Positions 61,392-64,000 of a stretch of 64,000 nt of DNA are shown in pieces (the stretch's first letter is position 1; each line of letters opens with the position of its first letter). This DNA is from Hyphomonadaceae bacterium (GTDB lineage: Bacteria > Pseudomonadota > Alphaproteobacteria > Caulobacterales > Maricaulaceae), in assembly GCA_013001295.1 (NCBI GenBank), contig JABDMW010000040.1, positions 62,001 through 126,000 on the forward strand, read 5' to 3'. The translations under genes and the position numbers were made by a program. The notes beneath the pieces are model-generated. The model searched no databases. It was not told the origin of the DNA and saw only the letters and a list, made by a program, of their open reading frames with translations.

Positions 61392-62321
61392 ATGCAGGAG
61401 CGAAACAAAAACGGGGACAAAACATTGGAAGAAGGCAAACCAAGCCAGACCGCATTCATGGTCGCCGTGCACCGGGCGCATCATTACCTGACCGCACCGG
61501 AGCCCAAAATTTTAAGAGATAGTCTGGCTTTGCCCTTGTCCGGGGCCGGATCGGAAGCCGCGATACAGGCATATATGGATGCGATCGAAGCGCGCTTTAC
61601 AGAACTGAGCGACGCGGAAACCTCCCAAATATTTGTGCGCCGTATTGTTGACTCTGTGTGCATGCGCAGCCGCGTCGTGGAGGAATGCCTGGCCGCGTCG
61701 TTGTCGCGCGGCATGCAACAAGTGGTGGTATTGGGTGCAGGCCTGGATTCAACCGCCTATCGTTGTACCGATCTAATAAAAGGGCTCGACGTTTTTGAGG
61801 TTGATCATCCGGCGACACAGGCCTGGAAACGCCAGCGGCTTGCAGATGCGAACATAGAAATTCCTGAAAATGTCCGTTTCGTCAGTTATGACTTTGAGAA
61901 CCAGACCCTGGCCGAAGCCTTACGCGCCGGCGGGGTCGAGGCCGACAAAATGACCTTCTTTACCTGGCTCGGTGTGCATATGTATCTCACCGACGCGGCC
62001 GTGAAATCGACATTTGCCGTGATGGGCGACTATCCCAAGGGCAGTGAAATGGTCATGGATTTCATCAGCCCCGACTATGTGGACACGGGCGGTTTGGTCG
62101 AAAACTCGGTTGACTATCTGGCCAAGGTGGTCACGGAAATGGGCGAGCCGATCAAAAGCCGGTATTTCGAAGCGGAACTGGAAGACATGCTGCTGGCCAG
62201 CGGGTTCGGTCGTGTCGAATTTTTAAGTGCGCGCGCCCTGATCGACCGGTATTTGGACGGCAAAAACGCCGCATTTGATATGCCGGATGAAGCCACATCG
62301 ATTTTAACGGCGCGGGTTTAA
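61392..62321 (+). CDS. SAM-dependent methyltransferase (LCMT/PPM1-like, TIGR00027 type)
   Basis: The 309-residue protein has MVAVHRAHHYL, RDSLALPL, and the SAM-binding segment GMQQVVVLGAGLDSTAYRC. FEVDHPATQAWKRQRL and FFTWLGVHMYLTDAAV follow. The order and spacing are those of the leucine-carboxyl-methyltransferase-like family. Bacterial members are thought to methylate carboxyl or hydroxyl groups of small molecules. It is divergent from the molybdopterin enzyme and has only a weak ribosome site. Confidence 0.9.
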   Translation: MQERNKNGDKTLEEGKPSQTAFMVAVHRAHHYLTAPEPKILRDSLALPLSGAGSEAAIQAYMDAIEARFTELSDAETSQIFVRRIVDSVCMRSRVVEECLAASLSRGMQQVVVLGAGLDSTAYRCTDLIKGLDVFEVDHPATQAWKRQRLADANIEIPENVRFVSYDFENQTLAEALRAGGVEADKMTFFTWLGVHMYLTDAAVKSTFAVMGDYPKGSEMVMDFISPDYVDTGGLVENSVDYLAKVVTEMGEPIKSRYFEAELEDMLLASGFGRVEFLSARALIDRYLDGKNAAFDMPDEATSILTARV

Positions 62322-62357
62322 TTGCCGCGCAAATCGAGCCATTCCCAATCTATAGTC

Positions 62358-62810
62358 TCAACACGTTGAGCAAGGCTCAGTCAGTTGGAACCCGGCTTCC
62401 TGCCATCCTTTTATGCCGCCGTCCAAATGGGCAATATCAGTGAACCCCAATTCCGCCAATATCGGCAATGCCAGCGTGCTGCGACGTCCGGACCGGCAAT
62501 GGACAAGATAAGGCGTGTTGCGATCGAGCGCCGTTAGTTGTTCCTTGAAATCCGCAGCTTTAAAATCAACATTGATCGCGCCGTCAATATGCCCGGCATT
62601 GTATTCTTTTGGCGTGCGTACGTCTAAAATCACGGCGTTTTTATAGGTGTCCATATGACTGGCAACACCGTTAGCACCTAAATGTTTAGGGCCATTGTTT
62701 TGCGTAATTACAGCCGATTGGCTTTCAACATCCGGTGTTTGCCCGGGTGCTTCCGCCGTGCACGACGCGCTCAGGATTAAAGCTGCAACTAATAGTGCTG
62801 TTTGTTTCAT
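62358..62810 (-). CDS. Rhodanese-domain lipoprotein
   Basis: GGAG lies upstream of the ATG. The 150-residue product has a lipobox-like LSASC. The rhodanese domain (about 45-145) shows AVILDVRTPKEYNAGHIDGA, YLVHCRSGRRSTLALPIL and the active-site Cys in HCRSGRRS. LDGGIKGWQEAG closes the fold, and an extra C-terminal CSTC motif is present. It probably handles periplasmic sulfane sulfur or thiols. It is divergent from a cytochrome c lipoprotein gene. Confidence 0.92.
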   Translation of the reverse strand: MKQTALLVAALILSASCTAEAPGQTPDVESQSAVITQNNGPKHLGANGVASHMDTYKNAVILDVRTPKEYNAGHIDGAINVDFKAADFKEQLTALDRNTPYLVHCRSGRRSTLALPILAELGFTDIAHLDGGIKGWQEAGFQLTEPCSTC

Positions 62811-62962
62811 TATTTTTCTCCGTCTTTGCAGTTGTAATATATCACATCAATATATTGTGGCCAATCTTGGTTTTTTTAAAGCCTCATATGTTGCAATTAG
62901 CAACACAGCCGCTCATACTAACTGCACATCGTGATTGAGGCTGGACCAAGGGAGAATATATT

Positions 62963-63358
62963 ATGCGGTATCCGATATTCCTAACCGGACTCGCACTGAT
63001 CCTGAGTATGAGCCTGGCCGCCTGCCAGCAATCCCCGACGACCACTGACAGTACTGGCGACAAATCGAGCGAATCTACCGGCGACAATATCAATGAGGAC
63101 TTCATCGAACTTGGACAAAAAATCGTAAAGACGCGGTGTGCCTTCTGTCATAACACCACGACATCCGGCGATAGCCCGCGCACCGATGCCCCGCCCTTAC
63201 GCACGGTTTTGGCCAATTACAATCCGGACGCCCTTGCTGATGATTTTCGGGAAGGCCTGCAAGTGGGTCATCCGGACATGCCGGATTTCAATTTCAGCGT
63301 CAAAGAAGTCGACGGATTGCTCGCTTATTTAATCTCCATTCAAGAACCCCAAGAATAA
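62963..63358 (+). CDS. Cytochrome c lipoprotein
   Basis: GGGAG precedes the ATG. The 131-residue product has a lipobox (SLAAC) and a Ser/Thr/Asp linker. The mono-haem domain carries TRCAFCHNT (CxxCH) and the distal Met in HPDMPDFNFS. The C-terminal helix VDGLLAYLISIQ completes a small class-I cytochrome c. It is tethered to the membrane and passes electrons in the periplasm. The divergent rhodanese lipoprotein suggests a possible link to sulfur compounds, which is inference. Confidence 0.9.
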   Translation: MRYPIFLTGLALILSMSLAACQQSPTTTDSTGDKSSESTGDNINEDFIELGQKIVKTRCAFCHNTTTSGDSPRTDAPPLRTVLANYNPDALADDFREGLQVGHPDMPDFNFSVKEVDGLLAYLISIQEPQE

Positions 63359-63395
63359 GTAATTGAAGTTTTCAGTTTGATGTGCGCATAAACCT

Positions 63396-64000
63396 TATGG
63401 TTTCAATACGCGCTGCCCTCGTGAATCGTCTGCTGTTTCTAACAGGCGTTAAAACTTTTCTTTCCAATCCAGACAAAGTTGACGACAACATTGTGAAACT
63501 GCGCCGTAAGGGCCCGGATCTGCCGCGCGCTCGTTATCGTAAAATATTCAATGTCACCGAGACCGAGCAGGACGGCATTCGCGTTTTCACCGTTGCGCCG
63601 CGAGACCCGGACCAGAATATCAAAAAGCATGTCCTGTATCTGCATGGTGGCGGTTATCTGATGCCGATTGCCTGGGCGCATTGGAACTTTATCGGTCGCT
63701 TGGTTATGGCGACGGGCCGCAGTGTCACCGTGCCATTGTATCCGCTCGCGCCGGAGCATATATTCTCGGAAACACTCCCGGCTATGCAAACGGTTTTCCA
63801 CCGAATTGCTGAAAAATATGGAACTGAAAATATCGCGGTTATGGGCGACAGTGCCGGTGGCGGCATGACGCTGGCTCTTACACATAAACTTCGAGACGAA
63901 GACCAAATCCAGCCCGAGAAACTGGTGCTCTTATCACCCTGGCTCGACGCAACAGGAACGCATCCGGATCAGCCGGGTATCGAACCCAAAGATACCATGC
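63396..64000 (+). CDS. Alpha/beta hydrolase of the hormone-sensitive lipase family (3' end outside window)
   Basis: The frame is open from ATG 63396 to the edge, 201 codons. HVLYLHGGGYLMPIAWAHW gives the oxyanion-hole HGGG of the HSL (alpha/beta hydrolase-3) family. VPLYPLAPEHIFSETLPAM and VMGDSAGGGMTLAL give the nucleophile Ser in GDSAGG. The catalytic Asp and His lie beyond the window. Activity as an esterase on short acyl esters is typical. Confidence 0.88.

Overview
The window is chromosomal DNA from an alphaproteobacterium. Two UrcA-family small secreted proteins, a DUF2306/DUF1304/DUF2165/DUF962 set of small membrane proteins, abundant TonB/lipoprotein envelope genes, moderate GC and a Fur-type iron operator suggest a marine, stalk-former-related lineage (Maricaulales/Hyphomonadaceae type). 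This placement is inference; there is no rRNA or other phylogenetic marker here. There are no tRNA, rRNA, IS transposase, phage or CRISPR genes.

Layout. 1-2.3 kb: an edge-truncated YfiR-like gene behind an outer-membrane barrel gene, and a sulfotransferase-like gene. 2.5-8.5 kb: a sugar-phosphate transferase, an unrecognised 437-residue protein, a ubiquitin-like beta-grasp protein ending in Gly-Gly, and a coupled DUF4132 (MolR-like) protein. 8.5-21.3 kb: envelope and secreted proteins (FG-GAP lipoprotein, serine hydrolase, cupin lipoprotein, HExxHxxGxxH metalloprotease, PhoX-like protein) with small enzymes. 21.4-26.7 kb: copper-type P-ATPase, a UrcA gene flanked by RNA hairpins, Mpo1-like protein and a membrane M28 peptidase.

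26.7-32.5 kb is the most unusual stretch. Two full-length paralogous membrane-anchored proteins share a near-identical N-terminus but have unrelated C-termini. Around them lie eight short 5'-end fragments of the same gene, seven of which join a palindromic intergenic repeat at a fixed codon. Five repeats are of one type (123-145 bp) and two of another (107 bp). A saccharopine-dehydrogenase-like gene and an MFS transporter interrupt the array.

32.5-50 kb: MgtC/DUF4010 membrane protein, LysR plus cytochrome b561, an MDR oxidoreductase, CPBP protease, a bfd-bfr iron-storage pair behind two Fur boxes, an ArsR plus ATP-grasp operon, a VWA protein, an OxyR-like regulator that lacks both redox cysteines but sits beside a near-consensus OxyR box, NhaA, and an M50-like gene with an in-frame TGA. 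50-64 kb: PhzF and CinA-N, a CadC-like regulator with TPRs, the second UrcA, TonB-domain protein, P450, a molybdopterin oxidoreductase with an FAD oxidoreductase, a methyltransferase, rhodanese and cytochrome c lipoproteins, and an edge-truncated HSL-type hydrolase.

Three themes connect genes. Iron: two Fur sites, Bfd and Bfr. Oxidative or metal stress: the OxyR-like regulator, copper ATPase and ArsR. Envelope: the many lipoproteins and secreted enzymes. The best candidates for undescribed systems are the Gly-Gly ubiquitin-like/DUF4132 pair and the N-terminus/repeat array. All family calls are by eye from translated sequence; no database search was run.
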